Both the position numbers and the translations under genes were made by a program. Positions 8,005 to 16,564 of a stretch of 64,000 nt of DNA are shown here, piece after piece (position 1 is the stretch's first letter; every line of letters starts with the position of its first letter). The notes under the pieces were generated by a model, which saw nothing but the letters and a program-made list of their open reading frames with translations, was not told the DNA's origin and did not search any database. This DNA comes from Herbaspirillum sp. RTI4 (GTDB lineage: Bacteria; Pseudomonadota; Gammaproteobacteria; Burkholderiales; Burkholderiaceae_D). The stretch spans positions 1,364,001 to 1,428,000 of the forward strand of contig NZ_JAVIWQ010000002.1 in NCBI RefSeq assembly GCF_034313965.1, written 5' to 3'.

Positions 8005-9414
8005 GTGAACCATATCGCCACAGCACAATCCCTGAAAAAACCCTTACCCGCTACGCTTCAGACTGAACTGAAATCCCTGTTTGGTTTGCGGTTTTCCACC
8101 GCCCACGCCATGCGTGAACATCACGGCCGTGACGAATCTTCCTACGATCCCATGCTGCCCGACGGCGTTGTATTCGCCTGCAGCACAGAGGAAGTGGCGC
8201 TGATTGTCAAACTCTGCGCCCGTGAAGGCGTACCCGTGATTCCCTACGGTACCGGCACTTCGCTGGAAGGGCATATTCTGGCGCTGCAAGGCGGCATCAC
8301 TATCGACCTGTCGCAGATGAATGCGATGGTGGCGGTACATCAGGAAGACCTGACGGCAACGGTACAGGCGGGCGTCACGCGCAAGCAACTGAATCAGGAA
8401 CTCAAGGACACCGGCCTGTTTTTTCCTATCGACCCGGGCGCCGACGCCTCCCTCGGCGGCATGGCGGCCACCCGCGCTTCCGGCACCAATGCAGTGCGCT
8501 ACGGCACCATGCGCGAAAATACGCTGGCGCTGACCGTCGTAACCGCCGATGGCCGCATTATCAAAACCGGTACCCGCGCCAAAAAATCGTCTGCCGGTTA
8601 CGACCTGACCCGGCTTTTCGTCGGTAGTGAAGGCACGCTGGGCATCATCACCGAAGTCACCGTCAAACTCTATCCCCAGCCGGAAGCGATTTCCGCCGCC
8701 ATCTGCTCCTTCGGCAGCATAGGCGCGGCCGTCAACGCGGTGATCGAAACCATACAGATGGGGATTCCCGTAGCGCGTGTCGAATTCCTGGACGCCAACG
8801 GCGTCAAGGCGATCAACGCACATGACAAACTGAACTTGCCGGAACAACCCCTGCTGCTGTTTGAATTCCACGGCAGCGAACATGGCGTGAAAGAGCAGGC
8901 TGAAGCGGTGCAGGCGATCACCACCGAACACGGCGCGCTCGGCTTCGAATGGGCGACCAAACCGGAAGACCGGACACGTCTGTGGACCGCGCGACATAAC
9001 GCTTACTTCGCCCTGCTCAAAGCCCGCCCCGGCGCACGCGCCATCAGCACCGACTGCTGCGTGCCGATTTCACGACTGGCCGAATGCATCCTGGCCACAC
9101 GCGCCGATTGCGAAGATCATAAGCTGATCTACTCAATCATCGGCCACGTCGGCGACGGCAATTTCCACGTCCAGATGCTGATCGACCCCAACGACCACGC
9201 CGAGATTGCCAGTGCTGAAGGCGTCAATTCACGCATGGTCACGCGCGCGCTGGGAATGGACGGCACCTGCACCGGCGAGCATGGCATTGGTTTGCACAAA
9301 ATGGATTTCCTGATTGAAGAACATGGTGAGGATGCTATCGACATCATGCGCACGCTCAAACATGCGCTTGATCCGGGCAACATCATGAATCCGGGCAAGA
9401 TCGTTCGCTGGTAG
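8005..9414 (+). CDS. FAD-linked oxidase, D-lactate dehydrogenase (cytochrome)-like
   Basis: A 469-residue flavoprotein of the GlcD/DLD family. The N-terminal FAD-binding domain has VPVIPYGTGTSLEGH, GGMAATRASGTNAVRYGTMREN and FVGSEGTLGIITEVTVKLYPQPE. The C-terminal cap has HVGDGNFHVQ and the family end motif TGEHGIGLHKMDF followed by LDPGNIMNPGK. Members oxidise D-2-hydroxy acids, commonly D-lactate, passing electrons to cytochrome c or quinone; the exact substrate is not set by the sequence. GTG 8005 is chosen because GGAG lies eight bases upstream; a longer frame to 7897 would run through the palindrome. It resembles the glycolate oxidase subunit at 10882 but stands alone. Confidence 0.85.
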   Translation: MNHIATAQSLKKPLPATLQTELKSLFGLRFSTAHAMREHHGRDESSYDPMLPDGVVFACSTEEVALIVKLCAREGVPVIPYGTGTSLEGHILALQGGITIDLSQMNAMVAVHQEDLTATVQAGVTRKQLNQELKDTGLFFPIDPGADASLGGMAATRASGTNAVRYGTMRENTLALTVVTADGRIIKTGTRAKKSSAGYDLTRLFVGSEGTLGIITEVTVKLYPQPEAISAAICSFGSIGAAVNAVIETIQMGIPVARVEFLDANGVKAINAHDKLNLPEQPLLLFEFHGSEHGVKEQAEAVQAITTEHGALGFEWATKPEDRTRLWTARHNAYFALLKARPGARAISTDCCVPISRLAECILATRADCEDHKLIYSIIGHVGDGNFHVQMLIDPNDHAEIASAEGVNSRMVTRALGMDGTCTGEHGIGLHKMDFLIEEHGEDAIDIMRTLKHALDPGNIMNPGKIVRW

Positions 9415-9431
9415 TCAAGCGGCCCTGGCCG

Positions 9432-9475
9432 TCAACGCACTTTCAACGCACTTTTAACGCACTTTCAACTCACCC
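9432..9475. repeat. Four-copy 11-bp tandem array
   Basis: Four head-to-tail copies close to TCAACGCACTT start 18 bp after the flavoprotein stop. The third and fourth copies carry substitutions. This is non-coding and is one of the 11-bp-period boundary arrays. Confidence 0.85.
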
Positions 9476-9595
9476 ATTAGCAGGACTGACGCAAAAGGCC
9501 GCTGGCCAGGCGCATTGCCACAGGCAGGGCAAGTAGCCCGACAAAGCAACGCAACAAGGTCAGCGGACTTTTGTAAGTCCTGATTAGAAAAAAAT

Positions 9596-10486
9596 ATGGC
9601 AACACGCCTGCCTCCTGTCCATGCCCTGTCTGCTTTCGAAGCCGCAGCGCGCCACAACTCCTTTGCGCTGGCCGCCGAGGAATTGTGCATCACCCCTTCC
9701 GCGCTGTCGCACCGCATCCGACTGCTGGAAGATTTTGTCGGCGAACGATTGTTTCACCGCGACAGCCGCAGCATCTCGCTCTCAGAATTCGGTCGTCGCT
9801 ATCTGGACGTCGTGCGCAGCGCCTTGCGCACATTGACCGAATTCCCGATGCCGCACCGGTATCCGGCGGCTCAGCCCCGCGTCAAGATCATGTTGCCGCC
9901 GACTTTTGCGCGCCACCTGTTCATTCCCTACCTGGCCAGCTTCGCCGGGCGGCACCCGGAAATTGCCGTCGAAATGTATTTATCGGTACCGCTGTACGAC
10001 CTCAGCTTGTCCGAAAGCGATGTCGAAATCCGCTTTGGCGCGGGCAACTACCCCAATCTGGTCACCACCAAGTTATTTGAGGAGCCGGCCTTTGCCGTTG
10101 CCAGCCCGGCCTATCTGGCCACCATCCCTCCTCTAAAAACCCCGGCCGACCTGCAACACGCCACGCTGCTGCGCTCGGCGCTGGAACCTTGGCAGCCCTG
10201 GTTCGACGAAGCCGGACTGCACGACTGGCCCGAACCCTCCACCGGTTTGCGTGTGGATGATCTGGGCTTGTTGCTCGAAGCGATCTGCCACGGCTATGGC
10301 ATCGGCCTGACGCGCCAGCATTTCGCTCAGGACATGCTCGATCAGGGCAAGATCGTCGAACTGTTCGACATCCGCCTGCGCACGCCGCCGCATGCGTATT
10401 ACATCGTCTACGAAAAGCAAGTGCGCGACCGGCCCGAAGTCGATGCCTTCATCACCTGGCTGGAAAGCGTTTTCAAGCATTTGTAA
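9596..10486 (+). CDS. LysR-family regulator, GcvA-like
   Basis: 296 residues. The N-terminal winged helix-turn-helix (LSAFEAAARHNSFALAAEELCITPSALSHRIRLLE) and the LFHRDSRSISLSEFGRRYLDVV hinge are closest in style to GcvA-type LysR proteins. The C-terminal co-inducer domain includes VEIRFGAGNYPNLVTTKLFEE and the family-typical GYGIGLTRQHFAQDML. It lies 181 bp after the flavoprotein gene on the same strand and 395 bp before glcD. Either neighbour, or a remote gene, may be its target. GcvA relatives often control amino-acid or organic-acid metabolism; the inducer is unknown. Confidence 0.85.
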   Translation: MATRLPPVHALSAFEAAARHNSFALAAEELCITPSALSHRIRLLEDFVGERLFHRDSRSISLSEFGRRYLDVVRSALRTLTEFPMPHRYPAAQPRVKIMLPPTFARHLFIPYLASFAGRHPEIAVEMYLSVPLYDLSLSESDVEIRFGAGNYPNLVTTKLFEEPAFAVASPAYLATIPPLKTPADLQHATLLRSALEPWQPWFDEAGLHDWPEPSTGLRVDDLGLLLEAICHGYGIGLTRQHFAQDMLDQGKIVELFDIRLRTPPHAYYIVYEKQVRDRPEVDAFITWLESVFKHL

Positions 10487-10754
10487 AACACGCCACCACA
10501 ACCAGCCTACGCAACGAATCCTGCTCATTTCAACACGCCCTCGCCAATCCGACGTTGAAGCCGGTGCCAGATCGAACAAGCCGTTGTACGGAGAATGAAG
10601 ATTGCTTTTTGGAAATGCGGCCGTCAGCAACTCCGTGTGAATCCTCCCTTGCCGCCCCTCTGCGGCACGCCGCCCGACACTAACTGAAATATTTTCATTT
10701 GATCATGGAATTATATTCAGTGAGACCTAGTTCAAATTTGTCTTGATGTTCCAG

Positions 10755-10870
10755 AATGTCGGTACACTTTAGTCCGGATACCGCGCCAGGCAGTTCAGGC
10801 GCGCGCCACAAGTTGTGGCCGCCACCGTATACCCGATAACAACAAGCCGCCACGATCGGCTACCGACATT
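10755..10870. promoter_or_regulatory. Probable operator region upstream of glcD
   Basis: The 395-bp gap before glcD has no gene. AATGTCGGTA (10755-10764) reappears inverted as TACCGACATT (10861-10870), 96 bp apart and just before the glcD start. Between them is the perfect palindrome CCACAAGTTGTGG (10806-10818). The stretch from about 10690 to 10750 is AT-rich, as expected of a promoter. Paired distant sites plus a central palindrome suggest a looping repressor or two regulators. I cannot assign the proteins; GlcC-type GntR factors control this operon in E. coli, but no such gene is in the window. Confidence 0.5.
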
Positions 10871-10881
10871 TTGGGACACGT

Positions 10882-12384
10882 ATGAATGCACCCCTGACCC
10901 CCACTCAAGCCGCGCCCGCCTTCAGCGCCGCCCGTCAGCGCGAAGTGGTCGCCGCCTTGCGCGCCGTCCTGCCCTCCGGCTGCATCCTGTTCAATGAAGA
11001 AGACACCCGCCCCTACGAATGCGACGGCCTGGCGGCCTACCGCCAGCTGCCGATGGTGGTGGTCCTGCCGGAAAACGAAGCCCAGGTCGTCGCCACGCTG
11101 CAAGCCTGTTGCGCGCTGAAAGTGCAGATCGTGCCGCGTGGCGCTGGCACCGGTCTCTCTGGCGGGGCAATGCCGATTGCCGACGGTGTCGTGCTATCGA
11201 CTGCCAGACTCAATAAAGTGGTCCGGCTCGACCCCTGCGCCCGCAGCGCCGTAGTGCAACCGGGTGTGCGCAATCTGGCCATTTCCGAAGCCGCGGCCCC
11301 CCACGGGCTGTATTACGCACCGGACCCCTCGTCGCAGATCGCCTGCAGCATCGGCGGCAACGTCGCCGAAAATTCCGGTGGCGTGCATTGCCTCAAATAT
11401 GGCCTGACGGTGCATAACGTGCTGCGTGTGCGCGTCGTGACCATCGAAGGCGATGTGATCGAACTGGGCAGCGGGGCGCTGGATTCCCCCGGCCTCGACT
11501 TGCTGGCGGTCTTTATCGGCTCGGAAGGCATGTTGGGCGTCGTTACCGAAGTGACGGTCAAACTGATTCCCAAGCCGCAAACGGCGCGCGTCATCATGGC
11601 TTCGTTCGACGACGTGGTCAAAGGCGGCAATGCCGTCGCCAATGTGATTGCCGCAGGCATTATCCCGGCCGGACTGGAAATGATGGACAAGACCAGCTCG
11701 CGCATGGTGGAGCCCTTCGTCAAAGCCGGATACGACATCGACGCCGCTGCCATTCTGCTGTGCGAATCGGATGGCACAGTGGAGGAGGTCGAAGAAGAAA
11801 TCGGCCGCATGAGCGAGGTGTTGAGCGCCAGTGGCGCGACCGCCATTTCGGTGTCGCAGTCGGAAGCGGAACGGCTGCGGTTCTGGTCGGGCCGCAAAAA
11901 CGCCTTTCCCGCCGCCGGCCGCATCTCTCCCGACTACTACTGCATGGATGGCACTATCCCGCGCAAACGACTGGCGCAGGTGCTGCTGGGCATTGCCGAT
12001 ATGGAAATCAAACACGGCCTGCGCTGCGCCAACGTATTCCACGCCGGCGACGGCAACCTGCACCCGCTGATTCTGTTCGATGCCAACCAGCCCGGTGAAT
12101 TTCACCGCGCCGAAGCGTTCGGCGCAGAAATCCTCGAGCTGTGCGTGGCCGTCGGCGGCACCATCACCGGCGAACACGGAGTCGGCATCGAAAAAATCAA
12201 TTCGATGTGCGTCCAGTTTTCGCCCGCCGAACGGGAAGCGTTTTTCGCCGTCAAGCGGGCGTTTGACACCCCGTTTCTGCTCAACCCCGACAAGGCCATT
12301 CCCACTCTGCACCGCTGCGCCGAATACGGAAAAATGCACGTGCAGCATGGCGCCCTGAAATTTCCCGACTTGCCACGTTTTTAA
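10882..12384 (+). CDS. glcD: Glycolate oxidase, FAD-binding subunit GlcD
   Basis: A 500-residue subunit of the membrane-associated GlcDEF complex that oxidises glycolate to glyoxylate and passes electrons to the respiratory chain. The FAD domain shows VQIVPRGAGTGLSGGAMP and GGNVAENSGGVHCLKYGLT; the cap shows the metal/substrate motif HAGDGNLHPLI and ITGEHGVGIEKI near the C terminus. Length is normal. It is followed after 14 bp by glcE, so the three subunits form an operon. The promoter side has inverted repeats that probably bind a regulator. Confidence 0.95.
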   Translation: MNAPLTPTQAAPAFSAARQREVVAALRAVLPSGCILFNEEDTRPYECDGLAAYRQLPMVVVLPENEAQVVATLQACCALKVQIVPRGAGTGLSGGAMPIADGVVLSTARLNKVVRLDPCARSAVVQPGVRNLAISEAAAPHGLYYAPDPSSQIACSIGGNVAENSGGVHCLKYGLTVHNVLRVRVVTIEGDVIELGSGALDSPGLDLLAVFIGSEGMLGVVTEVTVKLIPKPQTARVIMASFDDVVKGGNAVANVIAAGIIPAGLEMMDKTSSRMVEPFVKAGYDIDAAAILLCESDGTVEEVEEEIGRMSEVLSASGATAISVSQSEAERLRFWSGRKNAFPAAGRISPDYYCMDGTIPRKRLAQVLLGIADMEIKHGLRCANVFHAGDGNLHPLILFDANQPGEFHRAEAFGAEILELCVAVGGTITGEHGVGIEKINSMCVQFSPAEREAFFAVKRAFDTPFLLNPDKAIPTLHRCAEYGKMHVQHGALKFPDLPRF

Positions 12385-12398
12385 AGAAAAGTAGTGCG

Positions 12399-13511
12399 AT
12401 GAATAACAATAATCTGGATGGGACACAGGAGTTCAAGGCGCGTATTGCGGCTGCGAACGCTGCAATGGGTACAACAACGAGCAACACACCACAAGGCCCC
12501 GGCTTGCGCTTGCGCGGCGGCGGCACCAAGGATTGGTACGGCCAGACGGTGCAGGGCGAATTGCTCGACACCCGCATCCATAGCGGCATTGTGGAATACG
12601 ACCCGACCGAACTGGTCATCACCGCCCGCTGCGGCACACCGCTGTCTGAAATCGACGCTGCGCTGGCGGCCAACCGGCAAATGCTGGCGTTCGAACCACC
12701 GCGTTTCGGCGGTCACGCCACGGTCGGCGGCATGGTCGCGACCGGACTCTCCGGCCCGGGTCGCGCCGCTTACGGTGCCGTGCGCGATTTCGTGCTGGGC
12801 GCAGTGTTAATGGACGGTCAGGGCGAAGTGCTGCACTTCGGCGGACAGGTCATGAAAAACGTCGCCGGCTACGATGTCTCGCGCCTGCTCACCGGTTCAA
12901 TGGGAACGCTGGGACTGCTGCTCGACCTGTCGCTGAAAGTCTTGCCGCTGCCGGTTGCCAGCAGCACCCGTGCCTTCGAAGTGGATCAGACGCAAGCGCT
13001 GCACTGGCTCAACGAATGGGCCGGACAGCCGCTGCCGATAACCGCCAGCGCCTGGATCAACGGCGTCCTCAGCATACGACTGGAAGGCGCACGCGCCGCC
13101 GTCGATGCCGCGCAAATCAAACTGGGCGGTGCGGAAGTCGGCAATGCCGACGTCTTCTGGCGCGACCTGCGCGAACAGACGCATGCCTTCTTCGCTGCCG
13201 ATGACAATGCCCCGCTGTGGCGGCTGTCGGTGCCATCGGTCAGCCCCATGCTGGCGCTGCCCGGCACCACCCTGATCGAATGGGGCGGCGCGCTGCGCTG
13301 GCTGCAGGGCGCGACCGATGCCGACGCCGGTGCCATCCGCGCCGCAGCAACGGCCGCCGGAGGCCACGCCACGCTGTACCGTGGCGGCGACAAGAACGCT
13401 GGCGTATTTCAACCGCTGGAGCCGGCCGTCGACCGCATCCATCGCAAACTGAAAGCCTCGTTCGACCCGGCTGGTATTTTCAATCCGGGCCGGATGTATC
13501 GGCACGCGTAG
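12399..13511 (+). CDS. glcE: Glycolate oxidase subunit GlcE
   Basis: 370 residues with a shortened FAD-binding fold. Visible blocks are RLRGGGTKDWYG, a VEYDPTELVITARCGTPLSEID strand-loop, FGGHATVGGMVATGLSGP and FGGQVMKNVAGYDVSRLLTGSMGTLG, then a C-terminal FDPAGIFNPGRMY. This is the FAD-containing second subunit of glycolate oxidase. It lies between glcD and glcF in the standard order. The first 20-30 residues are low in conservation and the start could lie slightly downstream. Confidence 0.93.
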   Translation: MNNNNLDGTQEFKARIAAANAAMGTTTSNTPQGPGLRLRGGGTKDWYGQTVQGELLDTRIHSGIVEYDPTELVITARCGTPLSEIDAALAANRQMLAFEPPRFGGHATVGGMVATGLSGPGRAAYGAVRDFVLGAVLMDGQGEVLHFGGQVMKNVAGYDVSRLLTGSMGTLGLLLDLSLKVLPLPVASSTRAFEVDQTQALHWLNEWAGQPLPITASAWINGVLSIRLEGARAAVDAAQIKLGGAEVGNADVFWRDLREQTHAFFAADDNAPLWRLSVPSVSPMLALPGTTLIEWGGALRWLQGATDADAGAIRAAATAAGGHATLYRGGDKNAGVFQPLEPAVDRIHRKLKASFDPAGIFNPGRMYRHA

Positions 13512-13518
13512 TTGTCCG

Positions 13519-13557
13519 GCTTAGTTATCCAGCTTAGTTATCAAACTTAGTTACTCG
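13519..13557. repeat. Three-copy 13-bp tandem array between glcE and glcF
   Basis: Three copies close to GCTTAGTTATCCA lie directly after the glcE stop and before glcF. Each contains TTAGTTA. Being inside an operon, the array would be transcribed. Confidence 0.8.
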
Positions 13558-13624
13558 CCCCAATGGCCGCGCCTGAGTGCCCGGTTTCATCGCCACCCTT
13601 TGCGTTTCACAGAATCGAGCCACC

Positions 13625-14881
13625 ATGCAAACCAATCTCGCTGACTTTATCCGCGACACTTCCGAAGGCCAGGAGGCCGAAGCCATTCTGCGCAGTTGCG
13701 TGCATTGCGGCTTTTGCACCGCGACTTGCCCGACCTATCAATTGCTGGGCGACGAACTGGACGGCCCGCGTGGGCGCATCTATCTCATCAAGCAAGTGCT
13801 GGAAGGCAAAGCCGCTACCGCCAAGACACAAAGCCATCTCGACCGCTGCTTGACTTGCCGCAATTGCGAAACCACCTGTCCGTCCGGCGTGGAATACGGT
13901 CGCCTGATCGACATCGGCCGCAAAGTGGTCGAAGACCAGGTGCCGCGTCCGCTGGGACAACGTCTCGCCCGCAGCGCGCTGCGGCAACTGTTGCCGCGCA
14001 AATGGCTGTTTACTCCCGCCATGAAAGCCGGACAAATGCTGCGTCCGCTGCTGCCGCAAAAATTGAAAAACAAAGTGCCGCTGCCGCAAGCCTACGGCGT
14101 CTGGCCGACGCGCCAGCATGCCCGTCGCATGCTGCTGCTCGACGGCTGTGTGCAGCCCGGCATGTCGCCGAATATCAACTACGCCACCGCCCGCGTGTTC
14201 GATGCGCTGGAAGTGCAATTGCTGATCGCACCGAAAGCCGGCTGCTGCGGCGCGATTCGCTATCACTTGAACGACCAGGACGGCGGGTTGGACGATATGC
14301 GGCGCAATATCGATGCCTGGTGGCCCTATATTGAAGGGGGCGAAGGGGCGGGAGGATTGCCGGTCGAAGCCATCGTCATGAATGCCTCGGGTTGCGGTTC
14401 CACAGTCAAGGAATACGGCCATCTGCTCAGTCACGATCCGGCCTATGCCGACAAAGCAGCGCGCGTGTCGGCACTGACGCGCGACATCAGCGAAATTTTG
14501 CCCGAATTCGAAGCGCAATTGCAGCAGCGTCTGAAGGGAAAAATCGGCGGACGCGTGGCCTATCACCCCCCTTGCACCTTGCAGCATGGACAACAAATTC
14601 GCGGCAAAGTCGAAGGCTTGCTGCGCAGCGTCGGCGTCGATGTGCAGTTATGCGCCGACAGCCATTTGTGCTGCGGTTCGGCGGGGACGTATTCGGTGTT
14701 GCAGCCGGTGCTGTCGTATCAGCTGCGCGACAACAAGCTGAAAAACCTCGAAGCGACCTCACCGGACGCGATTGTGTCCGGCAACATCGGCTGCCTCGCG
14801 CATTTGCAGTCGGGGACGGATACGCCGGTCAAACACTGGGTTGAAATGGTGGATGCGGCCTTGCAATCGGCCTCCGTTTAA
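13625..14881 (+). CDS. glcF: Glycolate oxidase iron-sulfur subunit GlcF
   Basis: 418 residues. Two ferredoxin-like [4Fe-4S] motifs lie near the N terminus (CVHCGFCTATCP and CLTCRNCETTCP). Two CCG domains follow (KAGCCGAIRYH and SHLCCGSAGTYS), which bind a further cluster or haem-like electron acceptor site in related subunits. It carries electrons from GlcD/GlcE to quinone at the inner membrane. ATG 13625 fits the family N terminus MQTNLADFIRDT; a frame extending to 13577 adds 16 unlikely residues. It ends the glc operon; the toxin-antitoxin pair begins 89 bp later. Confidence 0.95.
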   Translation: MQTNLADFIRDTSEGQEAEAILRSCVHCGFCTATCPTYQLLGDELDGPRGRIYLIKQVLEGKAATAKTQSHLDRCLTCRNCETTCPSGVEYGRLIDIGRKVVEDQVPRPLGQRLARSALRQLLPRKWLFTPAMKAGQMLRPLLPQKLKNKVPLPQAYGVWPTRQHARRMLLLDGCVQPGMSPNINYATARVFDALEVQLLIAPKAGCCGAIRYHLNDQDGGLDDMRRNIDAWWPYIEGGEGAGGLPVEAIVMNASGCGSTVKEYGHLLSHDPAYADKAARVSALTRDISEILPEFEAQLQQRLKGKIGGRVAYHPPCTLQHGQQIRGKVEGLLRSVGVDVQLCADSHLCCGSAGTYSVLQPVLSYQLRDNKLKNLEATSPDAIVSGNIGCLAHLQSGTDTPVKHWVEMVDAALQSASV

Positions 14882-14933
14882 TCCTTTTCAGACGATATTT
14901 TGCAGCGGCATGAGACTTTACAAGAGTTTTCCG

Positions 14934-14957
14934 TGTAGCTACAATGTATCTACATTG
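14934..14957. promoter_or_regulatory. Probable autoregulatory operator of the MazEF pair
   Basis: Two adjacent palindromes, TGTAGCTACA (14934-14943) and AATGTA-TC-TACATT (14943-14956), overlap a likely promoter just before the antitoxin start. MazE-type antitoxins bind such repeats to repress their own operon. AGGAGG at 14958 provides a strong ribosome site. Confidence 0.6.
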
Positions 14958-14970
14958 AGGAGGTGGTCAA

Positions 14971-15222
14971 ATGGAATTGTCAATTCAGAAATGGGGCAAC
15001 AGCGCGGCCGTTCGCTTGCCTACCGAGTTGCTGAGCCAGCTTAAAGTGGTTTTGGGCGACAAGCTAACGGTGGATGTGCGTGCCGATGGCGTGATGCTCA
15101 AAGCAAAACGGCCTTCTTACGTACTGGCAGACCTGATTGCGCAATGCGATCCGAGCGCCGCAGCGCCTGCTGATCTGGACGCATGGCACCACACCACTCC
15201 CGTCGGGCGTGAAGCATGGTGA
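14971..15222 (+). CDS. MazE/PemI-type antitoxin (AbrB-fold)
   Basis: 83 residues. The N terminus MELSIQKWGNSAAVRLP is the swapped-hairpin AbrB/MazE DNA-binding motif, and the C terminus (ADLDAWHHTTPVGREAW) is the flexible acidic-aromatic tail that wraps the toxin. It neutralises the toxin encoded immediately downstream and is expected to repress the operon. The start follows a very strong GAGGAGGTGG site. The stop overlaps the toxin start by seven bases, so translation is coupled. Confidence 0.92.
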   Translation: MELSIQKWGNSAAVRLPTELLSQLKVVLGDKLTVDVRADGVMLKAKRPSYVLADLIAQCDPSAAAPADLDAWHHTTPVGREAW

Positions 15223-15566
15223 GACGGATCAAATATGAGCGGGGCGATATTGTGATCGTGAGCCTCAATCCCACCCAGGGACGCGAATTGCAAGGCGATC
15301 AGCGTCCCGGTCTGATTTTATCTCCGGCATCGTTCAATGCATTGGGTGTTGCGATGGTGGCACCGATCACGCAAGGCGGGGATTTCGCCCGCTTCGCTGG
15401 ATTTGCCGTTCCCCTGAACGGCTCGGGAAGCAAAACGCAAGGCGTCGCATTGCTTAATCAGGTGCGCATGCTCGATCTTGAAGCGAGAGGCGCAAAGAAA
15501 ATCGAAACCGTTCCCGGTTTTGTGATCGAAGATGCGCTTGCCCGTTTGCAGGCAATCCTGGAATGA
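15216..15566 (+). CDS. MazF/PemK-type mRNA endonuclease toxin
   Basis: 116 residues, normal for MazF/ChpB. The family core is visible: YERGDIVIVSLNPTQGRELQGDQRPGLILSPASFN, VAPITQGG and QGVALLNQVRMLDLEARGAKKIE, with the conserved arginine and threonine of the active cleft in place. It is therefore probably active. MazF toxins cut single-stranded RNA at short sequences; specificity cannot be read from the sequence. It is cotranscribed with the antitoxin. The pair sits between the glc operon and the catabolic island. Confidence 0.92.
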   Translation: MVRRIKYERGDIVIVSLNPTQGRELQGDQRPGLILSPASFNALGVAMVAPITQGGDFARFAGFAVPLNGSGSKTQGVALLNQVRMLDLEARGAKKIETVPGFVIEDALARLQAILE

Positions 15567-15587
15567 GCTGAGCAGGGTCAACAGGCC

Positions 15588-16001
15588 CTAAGCCGCCTTC
15601 GGAATCCACTCCTGCACCGTCAGTTCAATCGTAATGAACGACAAATTACTGCCGCGCACGAATCGTCCGGCGTGGATTTTTCCATCGATATCGGCCACCA
15701 CGCCTTGTAACTGATTGGCGTGTGGCTGGCTGTCGTCGCCGAAGCCGATCTCGCCGAAGACATTCAGAATCTCCACTCCGGGGCCGACAATTTCGGTTGT
15801 GCGCCAGCCGTCGGCGGTGCGGTATTCGAGGTGGGCGTCGATCAGACTGCCGAGCGCGCCGCGCACGATGGCGGTGCGCATGCCGTGTTCGCGGCACAGC
15901 GCTTCCACGCTTTCGGTCAGATCCTGGTTCGGTTTCAGGCGCGCCATGACCAGCTTGCCCAGCGTGCCTTCTTGTACTTCTACATCAGCGAAAATCGTCA
16001 T
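15588..16001 (-). CDS. PPC (DUF296)-domain protein, shorter partner
   Basis: 137 residues made almost entirely of one PPC (plants and prokaryotes conserved, DUF296) domain: MARLKPNQDLTESVEALCRE, a REHGMRTAIVRGALGSLIDAHLEYR strand-turn, VEILNVFGEIG, then QLQGVVADIDGKIHAGRFVRG. Family members form trimers; the plant ones are AT-hook partners, while the bacterial function is not established. The usual HxH...GGH histidine pattern is degraded here (HANQLQ...HAG). Its start overlaps the stop of the larger PPC gene as ATGA, and that gene overlaps the acyl-CoA ligase in the same way. An enzyme or binding role in the same pathway is inferred. Confidence 0.75.
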   Translation of the reverse strand: MTIFADVEVQEGTLGKLVMARLKPNQDLTESVEALCREHGMRTAIVRGALGSLIDAHLEYRTADGWRTTEIVGPGVEILNVFGEIGFGDDSQPHANQLQGVVADIDGKIHAGRFVRGSNLSFITIELTVQEWIPKAA

Positions 16002-16564
16002 TGGGGTTCCATGGGTGTCGGATGCAATAGACTGAAAAGCGTCTCTTCGTCGCGGGTAACGACAAAGGCGCTGCGGGAAAATAAACATAAACGAATGATG
16101 AGCGGATCGTCGCCCACGATCACGTCGTCGAGCAGCAGATGGCCGCCATGCACTACACCGTCGCTGTTGATGAATCCGGCGTGGCAATGCAGCAGGATTT
16201 TCCCTTCCTCGTTCTGGCCGATGGTGATGCCGCCGGTGACAAAGGTGATCTGGCCTTGCAGTGCAAAGGCGGTGCCGTAATCGTAGGGACGGTGCGGAAT
16301 GTCGATATCTTCGATGCGGTGATACTTCAGCGAACCGGCGCTGCCGCCGACGAAACGGCCGACGCCGCCGCGCTGTCCGTAGCGGGCCAGCACCTCGCAC
16401 AGCGCCGGGCCGACCGCAGTACCGGTGGGCAGACTCATGCGCAATTCTTCCGCCGGATCGGCTTCCAGATCGAGCAGACGCGGCGAGCTGGGCTGACCGG
16501 CATGAATAAATTTACGCACACTGACGAAGCCGGGCGTGTGTAGCGGAGCAGGGGAGTCGCTCAT
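15998..16564 (-). CDS. PPC (DUF296)-domain protein, longer partner
   Basis: 188 residues. An N-terminal extension of about 55 residues (SDSPAPLHTPGFVSVRKFIHAGQ onward) precedes a PPC/DUF296 domain with FVGGSAGSLKYHRIED, VTGGITIGQNEEGKILLHCHAGF and GVVHGGHLLLDDVIVGDDPLII. Unlike its partner it keeps the HCH and GGH histidines typical of bacterial members, so it may bind metal. Both its start and stop overlap neighbours as ATGA, giving a tight ligase-PPC-PPC operon. A heteromeric PPC complex is plausible but inferred. An upstream in-frame extension to 16672 would lie inside the ligase gene and is not favoured. Confidence 0.75.
   Translation of the reverse strand: MSDSPAPLHTPGFVSVRKFIHAGQPSSPRLLDLEADPAEELRMSLPTGTAVGPALCEVLARYGQRGGVGRFVGGSAGSLKYHRIEDIDIPHRPYDYGTAFALQGQITFVTGGITIGQNEEGKILLHCHAGFINSDGVVHGGHLLLDDVIVGDDPLIIRLCLFSRSAFVVTRDEETLFSLLHPTPMEPQ

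Noticed and set aside
8044..8997. Leftward 317-codon frame opposite the D-lactate-dehydrogenase-like gene
   Set aside because: The forward frame has multiple FAD-oxidase motifs; the reverse has none.
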